Made by a program: the position numbers and the translations under genes. 64,000 nucleotides of DNA, taken from positions 7,648,760 to 7,712,759 of the forward strand of contig VFFE01007669.1 of the NCBI GenBank assembly GCA_008921705.1, in the 5' to 3' direction. Under the pieces are notes generated by a model. The model had not been told where the DNA came from, did no database searches, and worked only from the letters and a program-made list of their open reading frames with translations. This document shows positions 49,665 to 63,987 of the stretch, in pieces (positions within the stretch are counted from its first letter, which is position 1; each line of letters opens with the position of its first letter). Source of the DNA: Burhinus oedicnemus (Eukaryota; Chordata; Aves; Charadriiformes; Burhinidae).

Positions 49665-52600
49665 AAGATTTTTGAACGGAATGGTGCCAGAGAATAAACT
49701 CCACCTCTTTTGTAGAAAATTGACCTATTTTGTTCCAGTGGCTATTGTTAATAAAGCGCTTCAGTTTTCCTGGGAATTTTTTTTAGCAGGAGAAGGTTAT
49801 TTTTCTGCGACAAGGTTTGGTTCCTGTCTCTATCTCCAAGTTATTAGTATGCGTGTATAGAGTGGTCCTGGATGAGCTGTGCTGTGCAAGAGGGAAAGGA
49901 TATAAACTTGCAGAAATATCTCATAGTAAAGAAATATTCATGTAAGCAGTATATTTTCTCCAAAATAAAAGCTTTTTGACCAAGTTGGTAGAAATAAGAA
50001 TTCCAAACAGCAAACACCGTACAGAAAAATAAAAGTATTGTTCACATTTGTCTACAAAACATGTTGCAAAATGCATTCAAAATGCAATTTGCGTGTTGAA
50101 GGCACACCAGCAGTTTATGTTTGTTATTTCAGAAAATTCTCAATGAAACTGTCAGTTCCAAGAGGAGGCTGAAGAAATCTGCTTCAGACTCACGAAAATG
50201 ACTGAACCGACAGTTTTTAATTGAATCTCAAATGACTGTAACTGCGTTCCGCTCAGTAGTCAGCACCCTATTCCATGTAGATACAGTTGGTTATAGGTAA
50301 TAAGATTACTTCTGGGTTACCGCCTGTAGCCTCTAAAATACTGCCAAGAGCGAATACGCAACATGTTCTAGGGTTAAGGAAGCCTAACACGGTGCCAACA
50401 TCATACTGTGACATTGCCTGCAGAGTGCGAAAGGATTATATCCTGTCTTAACATACCATTTCACCCATGCCAGAAAATGGAAAAGAGTCTAATCACTGAG
50501 GAAGTATGCAAGTCACTAAATATAAATCTAAACCGGTTTCTGCTGCTATAATATCAAGTTTCCCTTAAGAGCAGCTCTCCTCTGAAAAGTGGCTCTGAAA
50601 AGTTTGTGCGCTAAGTTCTCATATTTATGGCATCTTGGTAATTTCCAGTTGAAATCAAATCACGCTATAAGTAAAGAAGTAAAGGGTTGGTGGTTTTTAG
50701 TTTTTTTTTTTAATACAAGCCTTGCAAACTTACTCTGGTTCTGGATTCCTTCCAAGTCACGCATTACTAAACAACAAAGATTTGGCAGCCAGATTTTACA
50801 GCTAATTTTTTCTTCTGGCTGCCTGAGTCAGAACTGAATTCTAACTCTGCTCTCCTTCATACGTACCGGGTCTACAGAGGGGAAAGTAGGTCATGAAAGA
50901 TAAAAAACCAGCAAAACCAGGACAAAACTGTGGCCCTGCCGAAGTAAACGGCAAAGCAGTAACTTCACTGGGGCAAGGGATTCACTGGTAATATGCAAGG
51001 ACTACATGACACAAAAGCAGCTCGAGTGAGTTACAATAAGGCCATTTTTATACATTTCAGCATAGCAGTGGACATACTATAAAAAATTTTAGACTTGGCA
51101 TCCTTGGCATCATGCGGAGTTGTCTTTCCCTGCTTCTCAGAGGGATGAATCGCAGCACCAGAGAGACCTCATGACAAACCATGCCTAATCTTGCCCCGGC
51201 CCAGAGTGACTCCAGCAGATCCTGAAAGCTGTCCTAAGGAGCCAGGCGGCCGCCCGTCCCCAGGCTAAGGAGATAAGGCAGGATCATTTAGGACCTTCTC
51301 ATGAACATGCAGGGTAAGGGAGCATGGGTTCACCATGCCAAAGGAGAGAGAAATGGCAGTGCATCACACGGGAAACCACAACGTCAGGGAAATACCGCGG
51401 CAACCGACTCAGGGCTGCAGTCGTACCTTGCTCAGAGTGATTTTAGGACAAGAAAACTACAGCTTTTTGGAGGACTGCTGAGGTTTACCTACCTTGCACC
51501 ATTAAAAAAAAAAAAATCATTAAAATAAGAGAGAAAAGAGTAGAGTTTGTACGCCTTTTTGTACTGGTAAAAATATTTGGCTAGGGTACGTCATTCTCTG
51601 CATCTTGATTTACTTAAAGTGTAAATGTGGTGACCTTTAAAAACTTGAACAAAATGTGCTAGAGAGGTTTTATTGTTATAGTATAAAATGATCAGAAATA
51701 TGATTGGGAAAAAGAAAGGAGACACCTTTTTTTCTAAGTAACCATTAACGCTCATGCCCTTTAGTTCTAGTTATAATTCTTATAGTCTTTTAATTCTTAT
51801 AGTCTTTTAATTTTCTCCTTAAACCCGTGTTACACTTTCTTCTGTGTTTTTTTGTTTTCAAGAATTAATCAAGTTAATGTTCCTCAAAAACATGCACATT
51901 TGTACTCAGTTATGCTGTAGCTGCTTCTGATAAGGTCATTTCATTTTCATCTGACCTCTGATCAGGAAAACAATTTTAAACAATTCCAAGGAATATATAT
52001 TATAGCACAAAAAAAGCGATCATAATTAGAAACTAAAGATTTAAGACCTCCAAATTGCATCAGACATTTTTTCCATTTAACAGTGAATCAAAATAGTGTT
52101 TCACAATCAGACTTTAAAGTCAAGTTGAAATATCCTCAACAATTTGCACTTCTTCCCAGAAAGATTTAAGTTACCCACAAAAGAAAGTAAAAAACCCCAA
52201 CAGCTGCAGCAGAACACAATGCCTGAAAAAGAAACCACAAGACCACGTCTGAATGGAAGTGGAAAAGGCAAATTAATGAACAGAGAGAACAAAGACAGAA
52301 TAGACAGAATAAAGATTATCGATAACCTGAAAAGGCAAATATACTAGAAGATGTCTATTGATGGATGAAACTTGCTAATAAATGAAGATTGCCAGTAAAT
52401 ACAGTTTGCTAGGAAATAAAGAAATCTCAATAAAAGTGTTGTGAGTCTTTGTGAGGTTTTCAAGGATGCTATAGATTTTTCTCATGTGCAAATTTCACAT
52501 TTTCCCTACACAACACTTGTAATCCAAATTCTGTTCTGGTAATCAGAGTGAGGTACTTACGTATATGAAGAAAAATCTGCAATTGTTAATTTCGGTAGGA

Positions 52601-54199
52601 TTAAGCAAGATGGTGTTCTGTGGACTAGATCCAAAATGCATTCTGGATCTTTTGGTACTAACCTGAAAGCCTACTATTTTCTTGCTTCAGAGGAGGTTTT
52701 CTAGATGTCTTATCTGATCTATGAATGGGTCCACCAGAAAGGGACAGTCCTGCTCCCCAGCTGCATGTCCCCACCGCTTCCCTCCAGCAGCTCTAACACT
52801 TATCTGACCCCCTCCACGAGCCAGTTAAGTTCCCTAAACCAGCAGGAAACTAACACGGCAAAAAAGGAACCATCTTCTACCAGTTCCTGTCCTCAAGCAG
52901 AATCAACTCAAGGGGAAAAAAGACAGTTTTCACACCAACTAGAGAAGAAGACACGGCAGGGGAAAGTGGTGGCCCCTCGACACAGAGGAGAGCAGAAGAA
53001 GGAGGCTGCCACCCGCGTGGTGCCCCAGTACTGCCGTGGGAGCTGCCCACCAAGCTCTGCTCACCTCTGCCGGGTGAACGTGGAATGTACAGGGAAAAGC
53101 CCCAATGTCTTTGGAGCAGGACACCACGGCCCTGATCCTGCGTGCGGACGTATGTCCATATATTGCTTTCAGGGTGACTCTAGTGAAGGCACTCAAAGAC
53201 AACAGAACAATAATTTCAGGGTGATTTCACATTACACGCTCTCAGCAATAGGTATTTTAGCACTGCATTGTAGCAAATCTGCTCGATGTTTGGCAATTTT
53301 TGACTTCGGTTTACTTGTTTCACACAACACAAAAATGGAGTTGTTGGACCAGCTCTTGCCACCCAAGATGAAACTTCATCTCTGAAACCATCCCTGAACT
53401 GAACCGTTTCTCTCTTCAGAGACAGAGGCAGCTGTTCTTTGATCACAGTGAAACCAATGACTCAGGCACTGAAAAACAGACAAGCCAAACATAAACAATA
53501 AATTCAGTATTAATTAAAATATCAATAGTAGTAACAGTAACTTGCAGTAGCATTTACCATTTTCATGGTCTTTTTGCATCTAAAGTTTTACAGCTCTTTA
53601 TAATAACTCTTAAAGACTATGAGGAACAGCCAGATCCTTGTACAAACTGTGGGAGCTCACAAACACACAGGATGCCACAAAAATTAAAAGCTAATTTCAG
53701 ATATGAGCTGTAAGTGCCTTCGGAAGGAGTAAGAGACACGAGAACCGACGCGGCTTGCAACTCAACGCTCACGCAAGTTTTGCCAGTAAGAGCAATAAGA
53801 ACTACACATTACTTGAGCAGTGGACTTTATGTCCACTATTACCATTGACAGGCAGCGCTTGTATTTTAGTTTTCATTCTAGGTGAAGGTGAGGGAGGAAA
53901 GAGTATGGAAATGTGGCGGTAGTTATGGATCCAGGAAATGGCAGGTGTTTGATCAGGGACAGCTTTGAGGTGGAAAATGGCAGACGTACTGAGCGGGGGG
54001 ATGAGGGAAAGAAGTCATGCCTACGAGCAGGTGGTCCCCAGGGCCTGTCAAGTGACGGGATGGATGTGGACGTGATTGACAGCTTCTGTGCTGGCTGTCA
54101 GGGGGGCTTGCTTCAGCTGAAGGAAGTTGCCAGGGACATATGGCAGGAAAGGGATAGCCAAATTTTAGGAGCACGTTGACAATGTAGTCTATAAAAATA
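49665..54199. other. Gene-free stretch
   Basis: Contains a tandem pair of a 17-bp unit (AATTCTTATAGTCTTTT) at 51775-51808. The plus frame 52705-53385 (226 codons, ATG start) is the longest ATG frame but has no recognisable domain. Confidence 0.45.
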
Positions 54200-54800
54200 C
54201 CTTCTCTGGAGCTTCTGGTGCCTGGAGGAGCTGCAGGAGGGGAGCGGAGAGGGCAGAATACCTCCCACCCCGGCACCCTGATTACAGGTGAGCTCCCAAG
54301 AGAGGACAAACGAGCTGTCGGTTCCCAGAGCCACGGCAGCGACTGTCCGGATCTCAGGGCAGCCCACACTCACACCTACGCCCCACCACCGCCCCGCGCC
54401 GGGTCTGCCGAAGATCCTCATCTCATGATTAAAAGCCACCTGAGATAAGCCCTTTGCCAGTAGGAAGACAGACACAGCAGAGGGTTTCCTGCTCTCGGGG
54501 AGCCTTGAGAAACCAGCGTCGGGGCTGAAAATCTCCATCTCAAAGGGCGGGTGACTCTGGGAGGGCTGCAGAAAATGTGGTGGGGCAGAGCACCTGCGTG
54601 GGACACAGCCCCACACGGGACACAGTCCGGCATGGGATGCAGCCCCCTGCTCCCTCCGACCCACACGGACAAGCGGGAAGGCAGGACACAACCCAGGCCC
54701 GGAGCCGAGGCCGTGCCGCGGCAGCAAGCCGGCATAGGGAAATCAAAGGCGTCCTGGCCCGCGGCCAACCTCAAAGCAGTCCTGCAAAACAGCACAACAT
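54200..54800. other. GC-rich block, unexplained
   Basis: About 600 bases clearly richer in G+C and CpG than the flanks. Open frames of 96-204 codons occur in several phases on both strands, which is a composition effect. A consensus-like splice donor (ACAG/GTGAGC, GT at 54288) is present on the plus strand. It could be a small CpG island or GC-rich exon, but no frame is recognised. Confidence 0.3.
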
Positions 54801-57800
54801 CCATGCAGGCTGCCCTAAACCGCCTACCCCCCACACACTGAAACTCCCATGGAAGCAGAGACCCACAGAGTTTCCTATTTCTTTTAATTAACAGAATCTG
54901 CCTGCGGGCATTTTGGAATTATTCAGCCAACCATTGTTGCTCGTGTTCCCACACTTTCCCTTCCTCTGCTGCTTCTCTGCTCTTGCAAAACTCAGAGGCA
55001 ACGACACAAAACAATGTAAGTTCAAAAAACTTAAGGAATGTCATCGTTTGTCCCAGAAGCTGGCTCAGGCCTCTCTCAGGCTCTGCACAGACGGCACCTC
55101 AAAGCTTGCACATGTCTACACAGAGGCCAGCACTGAACTGGCTGCTGACGTATTAAAATGCACGTTATTTCAATATATATTCTGCATAGATTTTGAATGC
55201 TTTATCAATCACGCAGAAGATAACATCCAAACAAACAAGAAAGGGGTTTGATGATAAACCCTATCGAAAGATATTATCTTCCAGATGCTAAGTAAATGTC
55301 TCAATGTTTGGCCAAAGCAAAGGGAAACAAAGCCAAGACGTACATTTTGAAATGAAAAGAAATACTTCCATGAGCTTGATTACAGTGATCTCAATGGATG
55401 ACTTGCATACGACTATGACAATCCTGTGAATACAGAGATTATCTTGTGGGGATGGATTACATATTATTACAGTCCATTAGGTTCATCTTCTAAATCTCAC
55501 CATTTTAATGGCACATTTATCATCAAGCAAATATTGAGGAAAAATACCAGTTTTCTCACTCCTTTTTCAGCATTTTGGATCCCCAGGCTAAATTTATCCA
55601 AGACCAGTCTCAGAAAATTTGTAGTTAAGTTAAATGAGACTCTACAATTCATTTCGCTAGTGCTAAGAAAGCTATCGCATGACCCTACCAATAAAACCTC
55701 TTAACACGTGTACTGGGATATTTCACCACCAGAGTACAGAAGCTGATGGAGGAGCAGTGGCTCAGCCTGCTAGATTTATTATAATCCTGTTGTTGAAGAA
55801 CTGAAGGATCTTTCCACCCATAAATACTGGTTAAAATATTAACTCCAAATAAACGGAGAGTAGAGCCTCCGTAGAGCCGAGCACCACAGCAAAGAACCCC
55901 GCTGCCTTCCAAAGCTGCTGGCAGACAATGGGGTAGAAAACTACCAAGTTTCTCCCTACGGGGTGTTGTAAAAATATTTCCTCCGGTTTCACTCCATGAG
56001 AAAGTCCGTTGAAGTCCCCAAGTCTCTCCTGGTTGCTTGCCAAAGCCATGTGAAAATACAATTGTTGCCTGATTTCAACATATAATATAACACAGACTTG
56101 ATAAATACCGGGCTCAAGTTCATAGGCTTTAGAAACCCGTTTCATTGCATGTTTAAAGGGCTTGATCCTGTTCCAGCTGAAGTCAATGGACGTTCTCTCA
56201 TTTACCGCAGGACGAGGTCCCAAAGCCTTGAAGGAATCCAGCTTTGCAGTTATAAAACACTGTCTCTCGTGGACAGAAATGTTACGGGCTCATGAAAAGA
56301 GCCTGCCTGCCTGACAAAACACAAACCAGTTACTCGGTGCAAAACCATTTTACAGTGCAGTGCAAAACATCTAATTCCATTTTCATTTGGTTTGGTTTCG
56401 TCTGGTTTATCTCTTCTTGGATTAAGCATTCCCACCATTTTCACTATACTGTTTTTTAATGCCCTGCAGCTGGATCTGTTGGGAAGGACCGCCAAGCCCT
56501 TGCACACAAACCTAAGGTAACAAAAGCATCTTCAGAAGACAGGCTCAGGTGCCAGGCACAGCAACGCGGCCTCAGTGGTTTATATTTGGTTGTGCTTGAA
56601 GGGACAGTTTTAAAAGTTTAAACCAAGATGCAATCTTGAACTGAAGCTAGTTTGAGCCCATTAAAGTTTTTATTCTTTAAACCCATCGCTTAAAACATTT
56701 AATTTTAGGCTAATATTTGCTGGGGAATTCCTTATGAAGGTTCCTCCTAATGGGATGCAAACAAAATAAAACTTTTATTGGGCCTGAACTTTTAGGACAC
56801 CTACGTCAATTTAGTACAAATTCATCAAAGGTTACTCTGCTGTGTTCTCATAATTAAGAAATAGAATCTCTAAAATTGGGATTACTGCTAACCTGTGGTT
56901 CAAACAACAACTTTCGCTGCAAAGCACAGAAAAGTTCATCAGAGTGGCAAGGCCAAGTCGCTCCCGAGTACAGCACCTTGACTCACGGGTACGTTGCTTC
57001 CTAAAAATGACAATATAAAAGATATGAAGATGGTTTTCCGGACTACCCAATACCCGAATCACGCCTTACAAACGCAGTTCTTCAGATGCAATGAAAGCAA
57101 CAGCAGCCTTTGCAAACGCAGAAGAAGGGGCGAACGTGTTTATGGAACTAGGGGTGTATGATGTGGATCTACTAAAAATAAGCATTTATGTTCCAAACTC
57201 TGACATCTTACTACTGCCTTCTCTTGTAAGTCCTGCCATGGAAATGAAGAACTGCCATCCAGCGAGTAACAGAGGCAGAACCTGACCCTCAAAGAGAAAA
57301 AGTGCAGCGTACAGATGTTGAAAGGTCAGCACATTGCCACTTGGAAGTTACTCAGCAGCTATCCCAATTTCTGTTCCTTCTTGAAACAGAAGTCCAACAA
57401 ACCCCGAGTTTCCGATAACAAATGTGTCATCCTTTGGGAGAAATCTCTTCCTACTGTCACTGCACAATCCATAAATTTGACAGGAAATCAATCACTACCA
57501 CTGCAAGAGCATTTTTAAAAAAATCCCTATTGAATTCTCTAAGAAACTAAAGGGAATACCGAAAGAATCAAAAATCCCTAGCCTGAATTTCTTTTAAATG
57601 TACAACCTTGCAATGGTTTCTTTCCAAATACAGAACCAGCTTTGACAATTAATCGGATATTTCTCACACATTAGCACTCCCCTCCCCCAGTAACGATAAG
57701 GACACGTAGCATTATGGGGACAAACTTTGCTTTCCAACGTGCACTGAATCTCCCACTGCGCAATTCTGTCCAAACACCTCAGCCTGGGAGATGTCCTACA

Positions 57801-60050
57801 GACATCACAGCTTCACAGACATGACCATACTGAGACTCGCTCTTCCTTGGGGAGTTGACACTTGATTTCTTGACACTTCAGACAAGAAATAGGTGCAGTG
57901 ATTTCAGCAGGACTATCTGGCAGGTAACAACTGAAGGAGGGAGATGCACAACGCTGTCTTCAGGAAGAGCCAAGGGCTTTTTTAAAATATTGCACATTCG
58001 CAGAGACTTAAAGGATGGACACAACTTCTGGGCACACCATTCGGGGAGGTAGCAGGAATCAACACTTTTTAAATAATAACCAAGTCATCAGATCCTCTGC
58101 ATATGATGTAGATGTTGATCTCCTTCAAAGTCGGAGGGAGCTCAAAGCCCCCTTCATAACGGGGTGCTTAAATCACTGTACCACCGATCTGGTGGTGAGA
58201 GGACCTTCTCTGCTTTTTCTTGTCTATTGTGCTGCCACACAACAAAAACAGAGGCGTCATGGGACCAAAAGGAGAAAGATTACAAAGAAAACTGACTCTG
58301 CACCATCATGTCTTCAATGGCAAGTCCTGGAGTCTAACCTTGCTGCCAAGACTTAAGGCATTTAACATCAAAAAGCTCTTAAAGTTTGAAGTCCAGTCTG
58401 CAGGACTTGTCTGTTGTGCCCACACGTGGTAAAGGTTAAGCCACAGCCACCTTTTTTTTATTATTATTATTTTTTTAATCTCTGGTGCAATACATCTTGT
58501 ACTAATTCCCACACAGTGGTAAAACTCCAACAAAAGCTTTAGAGGATCAATCCACCCGGTCTGGTCTACAGCCTACTGCTCTGACCACTCATCCTGAAGA
58601 TGGGCAATGCGGTGGTGACCTCCACGAAGATAAGAAGAACCTGGGTTACCTGCTTCTTGGCTGAATTTCTCTAAAAGCCTGGCTACAGGGTATAGAGAAG
58701 GCAGAGCCACAACCATCTCTTCCATCAGCAACATTCAAAAATAAAAGGGAGTTACGGCAATCGAATTCTGCGGGGACCGAGGCCTGCCAGCATGTGGGAG
58801 GATGTGCTCTGAGGATCTACGTGCCGTTCCTCTTCCTTTCTGGCTTCCAACGAGAGCCAGACATCTCGCAGTCAGGCTGAGGCAGCTGGGCACACAGGGA
58901 AGCTGAAAAACAGTGAAATTTCTGAGTAAAAGGGGGACGGCCAGTACATTTTCATTACTTCCACAGTTGAGCTGATGATATTTTGGTAGTGCAGTTTTGG
59001 ATTTAGGGACTGAAGTCTGCCTCCCTGCTAAATCCCTTTTTGGATTTGGCCTTAAAACCTTATGTTCAGCAGCATTTGTTTTATCTTCGAGACTTAGAAC
59101 ACAAGGAGAATTTGGCTTGACTATTTTCTTTCTTCATTCACACTAGGAATCCTGTGAATTCATGTGGATGGATATATGGTAATAATCTCTCCTTTAAATT
59201 CGTCACCATTATAGGACACTGAAGCTGCACAGCCATACAGAGTAAGCGATTAGCAGTTAAACATGTAAAATATATCTCCAGATGTCTTGGTTTTCACTAT
59301 AATATGACTTCTGGTAGCAGAATATAACCTCTTTTAAAAATAGTTTAGCTATTTTGTAGAAAATGTTAAAGCATATTAGCTAGTGAATAAAAACTAACAC
59401 AGAATAATGTATTTCCTAAGCTATGTAATTACTGAAGTCACGGCTGTGAGACCTGTAACGGTCTCAGAAGACTTAAGCAAATTATATGTAATGGGCCAGC
59501 AAATGCTATATAATAGGGACATTTCTGTTCTGTTTTATACATTTCTTTTTAATTCATTGCATCAGGGTAATAGAGCAGAAGTTACTGCTGTATGCTTCTT
59601 TTATTTAAGTGCTCATTAAGGAGTAAGAAAAATTCAGACTAAAAATACATTTCTAAAAATAACTTGATAGTAAATATTTACTGACAGAACTCTATCTCAT
59701 GGCTGCTGAAACAACGGACATGAAATTAGGAACACCTTGTTGATTACAATACTTTCTTTAAAAGCTTTGGAGTAAAGTAAGTAACGATAAATGTGCAAGT
59801 ATTTGCATTTAGTCACTGTATATAAACCCATACAATTTTCTACAGGAAGGAGCTGCAATTGGAACATGCATCCAATTGTGACTCTTATTCTGCAGGAATC
59901 TTTACATATTACGAGGACGGGTAGAATATACATTTTTAGTGAATGTAAATGATTTTTGTTTTTAGAAACACTGTCATAGATTTTCAGCAAAGCATAGTAC
60001 ACCAAAATAAATATATTATGTTCAGCACGTTCATAAAATACTATAACTCA
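54801..60050. other. Gene-free stretch
   Basis: Only short frames occur here, none recognised. An AT-rich run of (TTA) type lies near 58450-58480. No mobile element identified. Confidence 0.45.
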
Positions 60051-60056
60051 GTGTCC

Positions 60057-60075
60057 GAGAGAGAGAGAGAGAGAG
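60057..60075 (+). repeat. (GA)n dinucleotide microsatellite
   Basis: Nine and a half uninterrupted GA units. Confidence 0.95.
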
Positions 60076-60079
60076 TACA

Positions 60080-63000
60080 GTAAAAGGTGATTAAGAGATG
60101 AGTGGACAAATACTGTAAGAGATGGGTAAAGATAAAACAAGTTTCTGAAGCGCGATGGAAAGTCTCTTCAGCGAAGTGATGTCGTACAAGAAGAGAGTAC
60201 CAGATGGCAAACTGGCAGAGCGTGCTCCTCTGCCAAAATGAGTGTGTCAGGAGAAGGAGAAAAGTAGAATTAGACGAACGGAAGGAGATAAGAAGTGATT
60301 TGATTTGGAAGCACTAGAGCTGTCAGAAGATGAGGAGGAGTTTGGCTGAACTTTGTGAAAGTGAGAAGCATCCTGCAAAGCAGGGCAACGAGTTTATGCT
60401 CCTTCAGTAAAATCTAGCACTGTCTGTGCTCCCAAGGTAGTCTGGATGTGCTCAGCTACCAGAAGAACTACGTCTACCTTACAGGGGCATAAGAAAGTCA
60501 GTCCTGCTCCATAGTGTGGCTAATTAACTTGTGTGTGCTCTGAATGAACGTGGCTATAATTGCAGCTCAGCGCAGGTACCGTTCCCCAACACTTCCCTGG
60601 GCTACGCAAGGGGGGAAAGCCAGAAAGGAAAGAAATGTTTCCGTGAATGTAGCAGGAGATGGTGATGGAAAAGAAAATGTCAGTGAGGTCAGGGAGACGC
60701 AGTGATGGGCAATTCTGTGAAAAGTGATCCACAAACTTCAATTATGAGCTGAGATCCTCACATCAATGAATTAAATATGAGTAACTAACTATGAACTGGA
60801 TCTTTCATTGCCCTCATTGTTGATCTAAATACATAGGCTAAGTCTGGTACAGATGCCAGATAGGGAACATAATCGCTGAGTTCAACAACGAGGAGGGTAT
60901 TTTTAGTGTTCTGCATCAATTCAATTCAACAAACGCAATGCCACCCGTTCCAGTTAGTACAGGAGCCGCACGAGAGCCATACTCCAACCTCTACCATCTT
61001 CCCTATTACTTAGTCTCAAAAGCCTATGAAGTATTGTGGGCATTTGCCCACCCAGTTTATCTCACTTAATAATCTCCTTCCAGTATTAGACAGCGTTGGG
61101 CATTTAACAGACATAATAGACATTAATAGACATTAACTGACTATGTATACATGAAGCTTATGAACTGAAACAAAAAAATAATCTCAATGAGGTTTACTGG
61201 AAGAAAGTAGAGAGTAAGGATACCAGACATTAAAAAATAATTAGATGATCGTCGAGTCCTAAATTCCCAACTGCTTAAAATAAACACACATGCAACCTTT
61301 TGAAATCTATCTCATGTTCCTATTTGAACTTTCTTATTCTTCTAACTGGTGATTATTTATTCTGAATAGAGATGAGCAAACTCTCTTGTAATAGCAATTG
61401 GATGAAAAAGTCTATTTAGAAAGGGAATAAGAACAATGATGAAAGTGTAATATATAAGATTTCAAACACATTTTAGTGGATGTTAATAGAAATTATGTTT
61501 GAAATATAACAAAATCTCCTTTCTGTTATACGTCGCCAGATATGCCTGATCTTACTGAAACTGTAACCCTTACCAAAAAATTCCAATTCACTTTTCTCTG
61601 ATTACACTGTTTATTTTGGCTCGGTTTAGATTCTGTTTTCTCTCAAGTCAGTCTTTACATTGACCTTCTGGCCTTTGCAAAAAGCCTTTATTTTTTGCCG
61701 CAGCCCTTTGCCGGAGCAGCACATCTCTCAAGAACCTCTTCATAGCTGCTCCCGCACGCGGCTGTTTGCTGCCTTGCCTGGCGGCAAAATGGCACACGGC
61801 TTGAAGGAAAAGCCGCGTGGCCGACTCTTCGGCAGACTTCAAGGAGGCCCTTTTCATTGTGAATAAATAGAGAGAAATGGCAATGAGAAGCATGAAGTCA
61901 AACACTGCTCAACAAAAGCTCACTCCAGAGCCCAGACAGCGAGGAAAGTCTCTTTTCTGCCACTACAAATGCAAGAAAACATCCACTGATCATTTGTAGC
62001 TATGGCTAACGCTCAGCTTAGGGGCATGCAACAAATATTTCAAACCTGGTTTTCTAAGGTTTATTCCTACAATCCTATTTACATAATCCTGCACTGAAAC
62101 TGATAATTACAATTGGTTCAGAACAGCAGCATCAAACCCTCATTGAAACCGTCCCAGTTTTCATGTTTAAAGAAACAGTAAACTCTCTAGTACACAAATC
62201 ATAAAGAAAAGCCTTACTATTAGTTAGTATAAAAATAACGTACGTGCATGCCATATTACCTGCTGATTTATAGCCCAACAGTCTTTGGTTCACTTAATAT
62301 ATGTTACTAATGTCGTAATGTTCCAAATGTCATTTCACCTGGAAAACAACCCTGTGAGGCAACAGGGAATGAGCGGTTTGACTCTTTGGGATAAATATCA
62401 GTATGTGCATGGCTGTGGCTCCTGCTTCACTGCAGGCACTAAAGTCGCCGAGTTTGAATACGGATCTTAGCTCAGAGCATTTTCAAACAGGTGAAAACCA
62501 CACCTTCTCTCCCCTTACAAAAACCTCAAGTCTCTTTCTTAGCTCTGTTTTACACCATGTGGGTTCATACGCAATACGTATCTGAAAGATCTAGAAGGAA
62601 AACCCTTTAATCGGTATTATTGCAAATGACAAAGTAAAGATTTCTTTAATTAATGGTCCTTTCTGGCAACCCATGCCGCTGCAAAATTAGCTCCGAATTT
62701 GTTCTGCCATGTTTATGGGCTCCAGTTCAAAAATCTATGAAGTGTGGAGTACTTTACGAGCTCCTACAGCAACACAAAAAAGCAGGTGGTTGGACACAGT
62801 GTGAGAAGAAAATAAATGCAACCGTTTATCTAAAACAATTTGCAACTCACCGGGAGAGCTCAGATACCAAAAGAGCGACAACTTCAGGATATCCATCCAG
62901 CAGCACAGCTATAGATTGATTTGATTTCCACAAGAAATCTGCAAAACAATTACGCTGCCAAAGAGAAAGAAACGTGCATTGCACACACACTCTACTGCAT

Positions 63001-63950
63001 CCATGACTCCCAGGTCTGTACCTGCCACGAATTTATGTATCTTCTTGCCAGGTTTTCTTCAAGCTCTCTGCTTTTGACATTGTTACTCAAGTCTGTCAGT
63101 AACTCTGCAATAGTTAAGTAATTAATTAATTGCTCTGCATGCCTGAGTAGCAAGGAAAACATCCCCAAGGCTGACTTTGTCTATATTTCGGAATATACAG
63201 CCATGGTCCGAGATGAGCATTAGCGCTCGTTAGAAGCTGCTATCTACATACGGACCAGGTACTGCAATGGGAGGGAAAGTGTTTGGGAGGGTAAACTGCT
63301 CCCTGTCTTCCCCAAATCATTTCCTATTGAAATCCCTGAACTAATGGGTTGCTCCTTTGTGAGGCACCATAAGGGCAGAGATCTCCAGGGATGCCAAAGT
63401 CGTATGGCAAGACAGCACTTACTCGCCTGTTCCTGTTCCCCAGCTCCTGGCTGGACGACCAGATGCTGCCAGTCTTTCCATCATGCGCTGAAGTTTTGTG
63501 GATTTAGTTTTTTCTGTTTCAAACAATGCAGCTGCTTGGAGTTTGTTCTGATGCTTTTCTCCAATATTACATTTTCCCCCACAAAATGAAGCGTTTCGTC
63601 TGCCTCAAATAGCACTTTGAAAAGCTAAATTTAGGCCGCCCCCAATACCCGTTCACACATCACTATTATTCTTTTGCACGCTGTGCAGGTGTTTTCACAA
63701 GGATATTCATCAACAAGATGGGACCTCCAAGCGGCTGTTTGAAATCCATGACACCGTTCTCCAGAAAGCACTAGGTACAGAAGCAGGTGCAGATGCAAGC
63801 CCATCAGGCACAACTGAAAAGTCCTTCAAGGCTTATAAAACATGCAGTACATCTGTTCCTAACATGGCTTCGTGGCTTTGTCTCTGCATCTGTGTAAAAC
63901 CACAAAACAACGAGGCACAGATCTATTTTATTTCTCTAGGCACATATCTT
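60080..63950. other. Gene-free stretch with one small GC/CpG block
   Basis: A 10-bp repeat (ATAGACATTA-like, about two units) lies near 61115-61136. A CpG-rich island of about 160 bp at 61700-61860 stands out in AT-rich DNA and is discussed as a finding. No gene is recognised. Confidence 0.45.
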
Positions 63951-63952
63951 TT

Positions 63953-63954
<2 letters not shown>

Positions 63955-63985
<31 letters not shown>
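63955..63985 (+). repeat. T31 homopolymer at right edge
   Basis: Thirty-one T, then AT-rich sequence to the window end. Confidence 0.95.

Positions 63986-63987
<2 letters not shown>

Noticed and set aside
52705..53385. 226-codon plus-strand frame with ATG
   Set aside because: Ser/Thr/Gln-rich start with no recognisable domain and no splice or promoter support. It was kept only as a note within its region.
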